Part shown: piece after piece, positions 6,552 to 13,508 of the stretch
Layout: each line of letters opens with the position of its first letter
How positions within the stretch are numbered: position 1 is the first letter of the stretch
Assembly (NCBI GenBank): GCA_904501915.1
Contig: CAJGCV010000017.1
Span: forward strand, 1-27,917
From: an uncultured Akkermansia sp.
GTDB lineage: Bacteria; Verrucomicrobiota; Verrucomicrobiia; Verrucomicrobiales; Akkermansiaceae
Reading direction: 5' to 3'
Length of the DNA: 27,917 nt
Program-made: the position numbers and the translations under genes
The notes under the pieces: generated by a model
Told to the model about the DNA's origin: nothing
Databases searched by the model: none
The model's input: only the letters and a program-made list of their open reading frames with translations

Positions 6552-8492
6552 TTAGTTGGCAGGAATCTCACCGTCCGGGTAAATCAGCTCTTTGGGAGCC
6601 GGGGTGATGGAGGTGATGGTCATCATCACCGGAGTGCCACCCATCTCAAGCGGCAGGCGCAGCTTGTCGCCCACGGCGTGACCCAGAAGCTTGGCGCCCA
6701 GCTTGGAGCTGTAGGCCACAATGTTTTCCTCGGGCACGGAGTCCCAGGCACCCAGAATGGTGTAAACAACCTTGCGGTTCTTCGGTGCGGAGAATGTTAC
6801 CTGTGTGCCCATACCGGTGACGCTGCAATCCACGTTGCTGAAATCGGTGGGGTCTGCCTGAGCCAGCAGGCGGGAAAGCTCTTCGCTGCGGCGCAGAAGC
6901 ACGCGCTGAGTTGCCTTTGCGTCCTGGTAACCACCGTTTTCGCGAAGGTCGCCTTCGGCGCGGGTGATTTCGAGGTCGTGCTTGTTTTTGGGCATGCGCA
7001 CGTTGATGATGTCCTCGAGCTCAGCCTTGCGTGCGGCGTAAGAGCGCAGGGATACGAACATGCTCTGTTTCTCCTTGCCGCCGCGGCGGGTAAGGGCAAT
7101 TTCCTGCAGGGAGGGGTGCACCTTCATCATGTTGGCCAGCAGTAGGTTGCGGTCAAGATCCGGCAGTACGGAAGAATCGTACAGAGACTTGGCAAACGGA
7201 CGAGCCTCCAGTTCAGAGAGACCGCTTACGAGGTCGGGTGCCAGGTCCTTGTCATCCAGCAGCAGGTTGCGGAGACGCAGTGCGCGGTTGGGACCACCCT
7301 CGGAGCTGTCGCGTTCAATGGCGCTCATGATGGCAGCACCCAGGGGCATGAGGTTCTTGTTGACCACGTCGGCGGCTACACCCTTGCGCTCCTTGCAGAC
7401 CCAGATGAGAACTTCCGGGCTGAGGCTCTGGCGGGAGATGCCGTTGGCAATGTCGTTGAAAAGCTGTTCTTTAGCTCCCTTGGAAATGATGAAGTCTGCC
7501 GCAGGGGATGTAACTTTGGCACCGCCGAACAGGAAGATATTGGTGGCGTAGGGAAGCCAGCTGTCGCCCATGGCTTCGGGCAGGGCTTCGTATACTTCGC
7601 GCTGGCGAATGGCTGTCAGTTCGCCGATGTAGCCTACCAGTTCCTCGGAGGAAATGGTCTTGATCTTGTCTGCCATGGTGGTGATGGTGGACACGCCTGC
7701 TGCGGTCAGCGCGGCATTCATGGCATCTTTGTCTTCGGCTGCGGTTTCAAGAATGACATCACGGATGATGATGAGCTCAAGCACGTGCTGCGGCTCGGTG
7801 AAGCCGCGTGCAATGTCGTCCTCCATGGCCTTCACCAGCTTGGCTACAATTTCGTATTCGCCTTTGAGTACCTCCAGGCGTGCCTGGTCCAGGATGCGTA
7901 CGCATGATTCAAGAGAGGTGGCGTCGGTGTAGTCTGCCAGCAGTGCTTCGGCTGCAGATGCAGCGTTGCGCAGCACAATGGCCTCACCACGCTTGGTGGG
8001 CAGGCGGAAGCTGGGGTTGTCGCGCATGGCAGCGCGTGCTTTTTCCCACCAGTTTTTCCAGTCTGCGGTTTCGATAATGCGGCCGCTGAGGAATTTTTCG
8101 AGGTCTTCGGGCTGCATGGGCAGCACATCGTTGATGCCTTCGCGGAGGGAAATGTTGGAAGTGAGCACCATGCGGATGAAGTCCAGCATTGTGTCCTTGC
8201 CGTTGGCTTTTTCAGTGCAGCCTTCGGGGTCATCAAAGCAGGCAATCAGGAAATGCCCGGCGGGGATGGGGGTGAGCTGGTTGAATGCGAGCTTCAATCC
8301 CAGAATTTTTCCGGTGATGTTCTTTTCGAAATCAATCTTGATTTTGCTCTTGGCCAGGGACCATGCGGCAACCTTGCCCACGCCAAGGTCCTGGTGCATT
8401 ACATATTTACCGGGTGCGAACTGGTTGAGTCGGGCCGCAAAGTCGGCCGGAATTTTGCCAGCGGATACTAATTTTTCAAGGTCGGCATGCAT
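6552..8492 (-). CDS. greA: Transcription elongation factor GreA with long N-terminal extension
   Basis: A 646-residue protein. The last 170 or so residues are GreA/GreB: a coiled coil with ITRAEGDLRENGGYQDAK, whose D and E in GDLREN correspond to the acidic tip residues that enter the RNA polymerase secondary channel and stimulate transcript cleavage, then an FKBP-like C-terminal domain (VAYSSKLGAKLLGHAVGDKL). The N-terminal 470 residues start with a beta-rich module (GKYVMHQDLGVGKVAAW, about 29-45), followed by helical repeats. Chlamydial GreA proteins, about 715 residues long, have a similar extended form, so this is a PVC trait. The open frame reaches further upstream, but a promoter with its -10 at 8504-8509 requires the ATG at 8492 or very close to it. 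Confidence 0.9.
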   Translation of the reverse strand: MHADLEKLVSAGKIPADFAARLNQFAPGKYVMHQDLGVGKVAAWSLAKSKIKIDFEKNITGKILGLKLAFNQLTPIPAGHFLIACFDDPEGCTEKANGKDTMLDFIRMVLTSNISLREGINDVLPMQPEDLEKFLSGRIIETADWKNWWEKARAAMRDNPSFRLPTKRGEAIVLRNAASAAEALLADYTDATSLESCVRILDQARLEVLKGEYEIVAKLVKAMEDDIARGFTEPQHVLELIIIRDVILETAAEDKDAMNAALTAAGVSTITTMADKIKTISSEELVGYIGELTAIRQREVYEALPEAMGDSWLPYATNIFLFGGAKVTSPAADFIISKGAKEQLFNDIANGISRQSLSPEVLIWVCKERKGVAADVVNKNLMPLGAAIMSAIERDSSEGGPNRALRLRNLLLDDKDLAPDLVSGLSELEARPFAKSLYDSSVLPDLDRNLLLANMMKVHPSLQEIALTRRGGKEKQSMFVSLRSYAARKAELEDIINVRMPKNKHDLEITRAEGDLRENGGYQDAKATQRVLLRRSEELSRLLAQADPTDFSNVDCSVTGMGTQVTFSAPKNRKVVYTILGAWDSVPEENIVAYSSKLGAKLLGHAVGDKLRLPLEMGGTPVMMTITSITPAPKELIYPDGEIPAN

Positions 8493-8503
8493 ACGTGAGT
8501 GAC

Positions 8504-8531
8504 ATGATACCATATCTTTCGTCAAGGTCAA
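8504..8531 (-). promoter_or_regulatory. Promoter of greA
   Basis: On the minus strand TTGACC (8526-8531), a 16-base spacer ending in TGG, then TATCAT (8504-8509), giving 4-5/6 matches to each consensus box and an extended -10. Eleven bases separate the -10 from the ATG at 8492, so the leader is only about five bases. Upstream in-frame ATG codons fall inside or before the promoter. Confidence 0.75.
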
Positions 8532-8562
8532 TCCCTGACAGCGAAATTTGTTAATTTTTTTT

Positions 8563-8603
8563 ACACAAAAAAGAGCTTTCCCCTGGGGTAGGGGAAGGCT
8601 CTT
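8563..8603 (-). terminator. Rho-independent terminator after the ankyrin/TRL-like pair
   Basis: A 14-base-pair stem (8571-8584 with 8590-8603, one G-T pair) and a five-base loop, followed on the minus strand by TTTTGTG. It lies 28 bases beyond the stop of the TRL-like gene and just upstream of the greA promoter, insulating the two units. Confidence 0.85.
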
Positions 8604-8631
8604 CTTTCTGGGGGGGTGAGGGAGGGTGGAG

Positions 8632-8916
8632 TTATTCTCCTCGCACGGTAACTTGATCATGCACCACGAAGCCGAGGAAACTGTTGGTGGTGCGTGTGAC
8701 GGAGTTGACGGTGGTGATGCCGCCGTTCTGCTGTGCTTTCTCGATGGAGGAATCGCCGGTGGTCCAGGTCCAGAACCATGTGGTGGAGGAGGCGTGCCCC
8801 ACCAGCGTGGGGATGGGGTCGCCGTCATCGCTCAGGATGGAGATATTACGCACGGGGTGTTGGACAATGCAGGAGGTGCAGAGAAGCAGCGGAATCAGGA
8901 GATGGAGTGATTTCAT
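8632..8916 (-). CDS. TRL-like small lipoprotein
   Basis: A 94-residue lipoprotein. The signal MKSLHLLIPLLLCTSC ends in a lipobox (LCTSC) with Cys16 lipidated. The mature part contains TGDSSIEKAQQNGGITTVNSV, cut here as GDSSIEKA and GGITTV, which match the characteristic 'GDaSi..A...gGI..i' motif of the TRL-like family of small secreted proteins; the end SFLGFVVHDQVTVRGE also fits, where family members finish with a short beta strand and GE. Function of the family is unknown. The start at 8916 is set by the signal peptide, although the frame is open further up. It lies 25 bases downstream of the ankyrin gene and shares its terminator. Confidence 0.78.
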   Translation of the reverse strand: MKSLHLLIPLLLCTSCIVQHPVRNISILSDDGDPIPTLVGHASSTTWFWTWTTGDSSIEKAQQNGGITTVNSVTRTTNSFLGFVVHDQVTVRGE

Positions 8917-8941
8917 GAGTAAAGTGGATTGTTTTCGGGAA

Positions 8942-10804
8942 TCAGTTGGCTGGAGTGGCTGCCGTCTGCAGGGTTTGCAGGACGGTGGGGTCAGTGCTGA
9001 TTTTTGCTGCAGCGTCTGCTCCGGTGGCACCGGCTGTGAGTAACAGCCTGACTACCTCCACGTGTCCGGCGTGGGCGGCTTGCATGAGAGGCGTCCAGCC
9101 GTCTTCGTCTTGGGCGTTGATGTCGGCGCCTGCGGCAATCAGTGATTTAACAATTTCGCTGTGCCCGTTGATGGCGGCTACAATGAGCGGAGTCCAGCCG
9201 ACTTTGGATTTCGGGTCGCGCTGGGCGCCAGCTGCCAGGAGGGTATCGACGGTCTTTTTGTCGTCGCTCATGGCGGCATAGGTGAGGGCCGTTTCCTTGT
9301 CCTTGCTGGGGACTTCCTTGCGGGCACCTGCTTCGAGGAGAATCTTGACGGCTTCTGCCTTGCCAGCTTCAGCTGCGTGGGAAAGGGGGGTGCGCCAGCG
9401 GTGACCGCGAGTTTCGATGTTGGCGCCGGCTGCGATGAGCTCTTTGAGTGTTTCGACTTCGCCTTCCTTGGCTGCGTGGGAAAGGGCAGTAAGTCCTGCG
9501 TTGTCTTTTGCCTCGATATCTGCTTTGTTCAGAATCAATGTTTTGACGACCATGACATGGCCGTTGGCTGCAGCATAGATGAGAGCAGTGGCGCCATCGC
9601 CGTCGGTTTCACGAATGCTTTTCGGGTTGTTCTTCAGGAATGCCAGCACGTGAGTGGTGTCACCATTGGCTGCAGCTTGCAGAATATCGCGAGCATGGTC
9701 GACGCCTTCTTCCACGACGATTTTTCCGCCCGGCAGCATGGCGACAATCTCATCGTGCCCCTGAGCCCGGGCATAATCAAGCGCAGAGTTGCCCTTGCTG
9801 TCTCTGGCTTCGGCATTAACCCTGGCTTCAAGTAGCGTTTTGACTACGTCTTCATGCCCGTTGAATGCGGCGGTCATGAGGGCTGTGTCACCAGTGGGCA
9901 TAGAGGCTTCCTTATTGGCCCCGGCATTCAGCAGCACAGCAACAACATCTGAGTGCCCTGTGGCCGCGGCTACCAGAAGGGGCGTTTCCCCTGTGCGCAG
10001 CTTGCTTTCCTTGTCTGCTCCGGAAGAAACCAGAAGTTGTATAGTTTCAGCATCACCGTTAGCGGCAGCGAAATGCAGGGCGCTTTCGCCGGCATAACTG
10101 CGCGTGGTGGGAGAAGCGCCTGCATCCAGCAGGGCCTTCACCGTTTCTGTGTGTTCATGCGCGGCGGCCATGAGCAGCGGAGTGCCACCTTCTTTGGTGC
10201 GCGCTTCTATGTTTGCTCCTGCTCGCAAGAGCATCTGCACCATGGCTGTCTGTCCGGTTCTGGCCGCATGCAGCAGCGGTGTGTTGCCTGTTTTGTCCCG
10301 TGGGTTCAGGTAAGCCTTGTTATTCAGCAATGTCGCTGCAATATCTGCGTGACCGGTAAGGACGGCCATGTGAAGGGCTGTTTCGCCGGTCGGCAGTGCG
10401 GCATTCACTTCTGCACCGGCGGCTATAAGTGCCTGTACAATGTCATGGTGCCCGTTGAATGCGGCAAACATGATGGCTGTTTCTCCCTGGGGACCGAGCT
10501 TTTCCAGATTAGCCTTGGCGCTGATGAGAAGCTGGACCACCGGCAGATGCCCGTTGGTTGCTGCGGCCATGAGTGGGGTTACTCCATTGGTGTCGGCTAT
10601 GTTGAGTAGCTCAGGAGCGGTCTGTAAGAGCGTTTGTGCCCGGGTTAATTCTCCTCTGGAGGCGGCTCTGATTAACTCTGGAGAGGCTGCAGGCTGGGTG
10701 CTGGCGGTAGTGTGACCGTTTTCCGGCACTGCACCTGCCGGAACTGCCAGCAGGGGAAGCCCTGCAGCAATGAGAAGCTGGGATATGCGCATGGTATGCT
10801 TCAT
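8942..10804 (-). CDS. Secreted ankyrin repeat protein (about 17 repeats)
   Basis: A 620-residue protein with a cleavable signal peptide (MRISQLLIAAGLPLLAVPAGA, cleavage near residue 25) and then about 17 consecutive 33-residue ankyrin units from residue 43 to about 605. Most keep the TPL/TAL start, the AA.NGH turn and the ALL.AGA helix end. Unit 10 (about 340-370, GGKIVVEEGVDHA) is degenerate and splits the array into nine regular repeats and seven more. The array would form a long solenoid for protein binding in the periplasm or outside the cell. There is no catalytic domain. Two ATG codons four residues apart could start it. The TRL-like lipoprotein follows in the same unit, and a promoter lies at 10832-10860. 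Confidence 0.93.
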   Translation of the reverse strand: MKHTMRISQLLIAAGLPLLAVPAGAVPENGHTTASTQPAASPELIRAASRGELTRAQTLLQTAPELLNIADTNGVTPLMAAATNGHLPVVQLLISAKANLEKLGPQGETAIMFAAFNGHHDIVQALIAAGAEVNAALPTGETALHMAVLTGHADIAATLLNNKAYLNPRDKTGNTPLLHAARTGQTAMVQMLLRAGANIEARTKEGGTPLLMAAAHEHTETVKALLDAGASPTTRSYAGESALHFAAANGDAETIQLLVSSGADKESKLRTGETPLLVAAATGHSDVVAVLLNAGANKEASMPTGDTALMTAAFNGHEDVVKTLLEARVNAEARDSKGNSALDYARAQGHDEIVAMLPGGKIVVEEGVDHARDILQAAANGDTTHVLAFLKNNPKSIRETDGDGATALIYAAANGHVMVVKTLILNKADIEAKDNAGLTALSHAAKEGEVETLKELIAAGANIETRGHRWRTPLSHAAEAGKAEAVKILLEAGARKEVPSKDKETALTYAAMSDDKKTVDTLLAAGAQRDPKSKVGWTPLIVAAINGHSEIVKSLIAAGADINAQDEDGWTPLMQAAHAGHVEVVRLLLTAGATGADAAAKISTDPTVLQTLQTAATPAN

Positions 10805-10831
10805 GAAAAAATCACCATTCTTATTTTCCTT

Positions 10832-10860
10832 ATCTTACTCTTTTATTCATGGCGCATCAA
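10832..10860 (-). promoter_or_regulatory. Candidate promoter of the ankyrin gene
   Basis: On the minus strand TTGATG (10855-10860), a 17-base spacer and TAAGAT (10832-10837), each 4/6 to consensus. The leader would be about 20 bases, and the region between it and the ATG is A/T-rich. Confidence 0.45.
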
Positions 10861-10894
10861 GACAAAAAAGGGAAACAGAGGCCTCAGCCGGGGT

Positions 10895-10915
10895 GAAAAA
10901 GGCTTTTTTCAGCCT
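10895..10915 (-). terminator. Short terminator overlapping the aminotransferase stop codon
   Basis: On the minus strand AGGCT (10911-10915) pairs with AGCCT (10900-10904) around an A-rich loop that includes the TGA stop, followed by TTTTTC. The stem is only five base pairs, so strength is uncertain. Confidence 0.5.
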
Positions 10916-11871
10916 AGAATGAGGGTTTTGAGGTGTTCCATGTCGTTCTGGCAGTATCGTTGGTCGAGCGGCAGGGGGAGTAACTGGCGTGCGAGCCGGT
11001 TTTCTGTGGTTGTTGCGTCTGTGGAATCGATGACCTCCGGCCAGAAGAGCGGCAGCGCGATGCCCGCGTCGATGAGGGTGTCTCTCAGTCCTGGAATACC
11101 GCTGACAAGGGGGTAGCACATGGGCGCATGAAGCGGGGTGGCGGGCAGGGATAAGCGGTTAAGGGGCCCGAGTGCTTCATGTAGCGTGGTGTAGTTCTGC
11201 AGCCGGCGCCTTGCTGCAGTTTCAAAATCGATGCTGCGGAGGAGTCTGCGGGTCAGGGTGCTCATGCGGCAGGGCGGGGCAGACAGCATGTCTTCTGCCA
11301 GTTCACAGGAAGACAGGGCTTCCGCTGCGCCGAATTCGAGCCGTTCCAGCAGGTGCAGACTGGTATCGCTGCTCACGGCAGTATCCTGCGGCAGCTGCTG
11401 CAGTGGGCTGGGCGCAATGGCTACACCGCCGTCTGCCACGCCACAGAATTTACGCGGGCTGTAAAAAGTGGGGACTCCGGGCAGGGGCGGTGAGTAAAGT
11501 GCCGTGGTGGCATCTATGATGCATTGCCCTGGCCGTTGCGCCGCTGCTTCTGCTACAGCGTCGCCCGTAAGACCGAAATAATTCACCAGCAGAACGAGGT
11601 CGTTCGGGGCGGATTCAGGCAATACCGGTTCCAGCTGGGCGGTGCAGGAGTAGCGCGCCACCGGGATATTCAGCCGCTCTGCGGCCTGCAACACCGTGTC
11701 GCAGATAAAGCGCGGAATCCAGAGCCGCTCCGGTCTCGGCATATGGCGCAGCAGGCATTCGAATGCAGCCCTCCCGCTGCTGAGCCAGGCACAGTACGGG
11801 CTTTCCGGATACGGGAAATTTCCATATTCCGGCAGCTCCAGTCCGAAGAATCCGCCCATCATGTCCTGCAT
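10909..11871 (-). CDS. DegT/DnrJ/EryC1-like PLP-dependent aminotransferase
   Basis: A 320-residue fold-type I PLP enzyme resembling sugar aminotransferases. WLSSGRAAFECLL (about 29-41) is the cofactor phosphate region, IIDAT with D120 the pyridine-binding aspartate, and FYSPRKFCGVADGGVAI places the Schiff-base lysine at K141, in the SxxK-F-x-G context of the family. At 320 residues it is shorter than typical DegT proteins (about 370-400), and the C-terminal part is poorly conserved, so the substrate is open. No nucleotide-sugar genes lie nearby, which is unusual because such enzymes normally sit in polysaccharide clusters. A candidate promoter (11881-11909) places the -10 nine bases before the ATG, divergent from the next gene. 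Confidence 0.72.
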   Translation of the reverse strand: MQDMMGGFFGLELPEYGNFPYPESPYCAWLSSGRAAFECLLRHMPRPERLWIPRFICDTVLQAAERLNIPVARYSCTAQLEPVLPESAPNDLVLLVNYFGLTGDAVAEAAAQRPGQCIIDATTALYSPPLPGVPTFYSPRKFCGVADGGVAIAPSPLQQLPQDTAVSSDTSLHLLERLEFGAAEALSSCELAEDMLSAPPCRMSTLTRRLLRSIDFETAARRRLQNYTTLHEALGPLNRLSLPATPLHAPMCYPLVSGIPGLRDTLIDAGIALPLFWPEVIDSTDATTTENRLARQLLPLPLDQRYCQNDMEHLKTLILG

Positions 11872-11880
11872 ACGCCCATC

Positions 11881-11909
11881 ACTTTACACGCGCGGCGCAG
11901 CAGCGTCCA
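11881..11909 (-). promoter_or_regulatory. Candidate promoter of the aminotransferase gene
   Basis: On the minus strand TGGACG (11904-11909), a 17-base spacer and TAAAGT (11881-11886). Nine bases separate it from the ATG at 11871. Both boxes are 4/6 matches, so this is weaker than the other promoters listed. Confidence 0.42.
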
Positions 11910-11919
11910 GAAAAAAATC

Positions 11920-11949
11920 TTGATGTGAGATGATGCCGCGGTTTATAAT
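11920..11949 (+). promoter_or_regulatory. Promoter of the secreted helical protein gene at 11956
   Basis: TTGATG (11920-11925), an 18-base spacer and a perfect TATAAT (11944-11949). Exactly six bases separate the -10 from the ATG, so transcription should begin at or beside the A of the start codon. Confidence 0.7.
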
Positions 11950-11955
11950 GCAGGT

Positions 11956-12897
11956 ATGCTCAAACGTGCCTTCATCATACTTGCTTGTTGTCTGGAGCTT
12001 GCCTATGCTGCGCCACTCCGGTTCTATATCAGACCGTCGGAAGGACTTGCAACCTGGAAGGTCCCGCTGGTGAAGGTGGATGCCGCAGCGTTGTCTGCTG
12101 CGGAACGGGCTGCTGAGCAGGCGGAACAGAATTATCAGCAGGGATTGGGAACTGCTTTGGAGTGCGCGGAGACGCGATTGACCCTTGTGCGCCTGCAGCG
12201 GCCGTTATGGTGGTCTGAGGTTTCTGCCAAAATACAGCGCTGCGAGTTGTTCAATGCCGCGCGCAAAATACGCAATATTATTGAAAAACAGCATGAGGAG
12301 CAACTCGTGAGCGACGAGAGGCTTTATCGTGCCCGGTTGGATGATGCCTGGATGCGCGTGCTTAGTCTGGCTGGGGGCAGAGCTCCGGATGTGTATGATG
12401 ATAAGCTGAAATGGGCTGCGGAATTACTGGAAAAGCTCGAGACTCTGGTGCTGGACGGTGTGGATAAAGGGCAGTATGACCAGGTGGATGTGCTTCTGGT
12501 GCAGGCGGCGCAGGGTGAGGTGAAGATTGCCTCCAATAGATGGAATGCCGGAGCCCGTTCAACTGCGCTGCGGGAATTGCAGCAGACTTATGACGCCCTG
12601 GCAGAGTTGATGACGGCGCGTGAAAAGCAAGGATTCTGCGAGGCCGATGCCGCCGAATCCGCCCGCGAGGCGGCCCGCTTGTTCCGGCGAGAGGTCTGCC
12701 TGGAAGCCAAAGATAACAGCCCGGAACGCGTGGCTGCGCTCAAGGAATGCTGCGATACATTTGAAAGCCTGATTCCGCTGATACAGCAAAAGTCAGAAAG
12801 AGTGAAGAATCTCGGTTATGATGCGAAGCATGCCAGCCGCCACCTTGAACGCATGCGCGGGGACTACGCCGCTGCCTGTAAGATGCTGAAGAAATGA
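11956..12897 (+). CDS. Secreted alpha-helical protein of unknown function
   Basis: I recognise no family in this 313-residue protein. It begins with a signal peptide (MLKRAFIILACCLELAYA) with likely cleavage after residue 18 or 19. The mature part is almost entirely helical and rich in Ala, Glu, Arg and Gln, with heptad-like stretches such as AERAAEQAEQNYQQG (about 48-62) and later a helix with RNIIEKQHEEQL. Two helical hairpins seem likely, faintly recalling the stalks of TolC-type outer membrane proteins, but there are no beta segments to form a barrel. Its stop overlaps the start of the next gene (ATGA at 12894-12897), so the two are translationally coupled and probably act together at the envelope. 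It has a promoter that predicts a leaderless mRNA. Confidence 0.75.
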   Translation: MLKRAFIILACCLELAYAAPLRFYIRPSEGLATWKVPLVKVDAAALSAAERAAEQAEQNYQQGLGTALECAETRLTLVRLQRPLWWSEVSAKIQRCELFNAARKIRNIIEKQHEEQLVSDERLYRARLDDAWMRVLSLAGGRAPDVYDDKLKWAAELLEKLETLVLDGVDKGQYDQVDVLLVQAAQGEVKIASNRWNAGARSTALRELQQTYDALAELMTAREKQGFCEADAAESAREAARLFRREVCLEAKDNSPERVAALKECCDTFESLIPLIQQKSERVKNLGYDAKHASRHLERMRGDYAAACKMLKK

Positions 12898-13508
12898 GGA
12901 AAGCATACATCCTGCTGCCAATGCTTGCGCTGCTGGCTTCCTGCCGGCAGGTGGTGGGTGTGGTGAATATGAAACAGATGGCGCCGGAGATTGCTCAATA
13001 TGGGCTGCAGCAGGATGCCTGGTATGAATATATGCCGCAGTATGCCCCGCATTACTGCCTGAAAACAACCTGCTCACTCGCCTGGCATGACCCGGACATG
13101 CAGCTGGGGCACTGGCTGCTGCGGCACCCGCTGCCTCCATACCGGGTGATGCTGGAGGCCAGGGGTGATACGCTCTATATTCACCGTGGTTTTGTGTGGG
13201 ATGGCGTGAGCTTTGGCAATACCGCGCCGGAGGAGCTCGTGCCCAGCCTTCTGCATGATGCTCTGTACTATGCGCAGCAGGGGGGAGCCCCCATTCCCAG
13301 GCGCGTGGCAGACAAGGTGTATTTACGCGCAGCCCGCAAATATGGCTGCAGCAGTCCGCTGGTTGATTATCTGGTGGTGCGTGCGCTCGGCGGTTTTTTT
13401 GGAAAACCAGTGGGCGCCACGCCTCCTCAGGTGGAGCTCAGGACACCGGAGGCACCTGTGGCTCCACCTCCCGAGGGGGTGTTTTTATTTAATGCACTTC
13501 AACGCTGA
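12894..13508 (+). CDS. DUF1353-like lipoprotein
   Basis: A 204-residue lipoprotein: the signal YILLPMLALLASC places the lipidated Cys at residue 17. The centre shows the DUF1353 pattern, HRGFVWDGVSFG (corresponding to 'i..GF.tDgaSiP'), then SLLHDALYY and RRVADKVYLRAARKYG, matching 'A..lHD.LY...... R..AD..F...L...G'. The biochemical role of DUF1353 is unknown; many members come from phage or mobile regions. The last 30 residues are Pro-rich and probably disordered. The start overlaps the previous stop by four bases. An intrinsic terminator (13465-13489) lies inside the coding sequence before the stop, and the last 20 bases overlap the opposing M16 gene. Confidence 0.78.
   Translation: MRKAYILLPMLALLASCRQVVGVVNMKQMAPEIAQYGLQQDAWYEYMPQYAPHYCLKTTCSLAWHDPDMQLGHWLLRHPLPPYRVMLEARGDTLYIHRGFVWDGVSFGNTAPEELVPSLLHDALYYAQQGGAPIPRRVADKVYLRAARKYGCSSPLVDYLVVRALGGFFGKPVGATPPQVELRTPEAPVAPPPEGVFLFNALQR
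13465..13489 (+). terminator. Rho-independent terminator located inside the end of the DUF1353-like gene
   Basis: CACCTCC (13465-13471) pairs with GGGGGTG (13475-13481) around a CGA loop, followed by TTTTTATTT. It points along the plus strand and ends about 17 bases before the gene's stop codon at 13506-13508. Confidence 0.7.

Noticed and set aside
8493..8828. Longer GreA reading frame with about 112 extra N-terminal residues
   Set aside because: The added part is low-complexity Pro/Ser-rich, runs through the terminator and promoter of adjoining units and the antisense of the TRL-like gene, and the promoter's -10 lies only 11 bases before the ATG at 8492.
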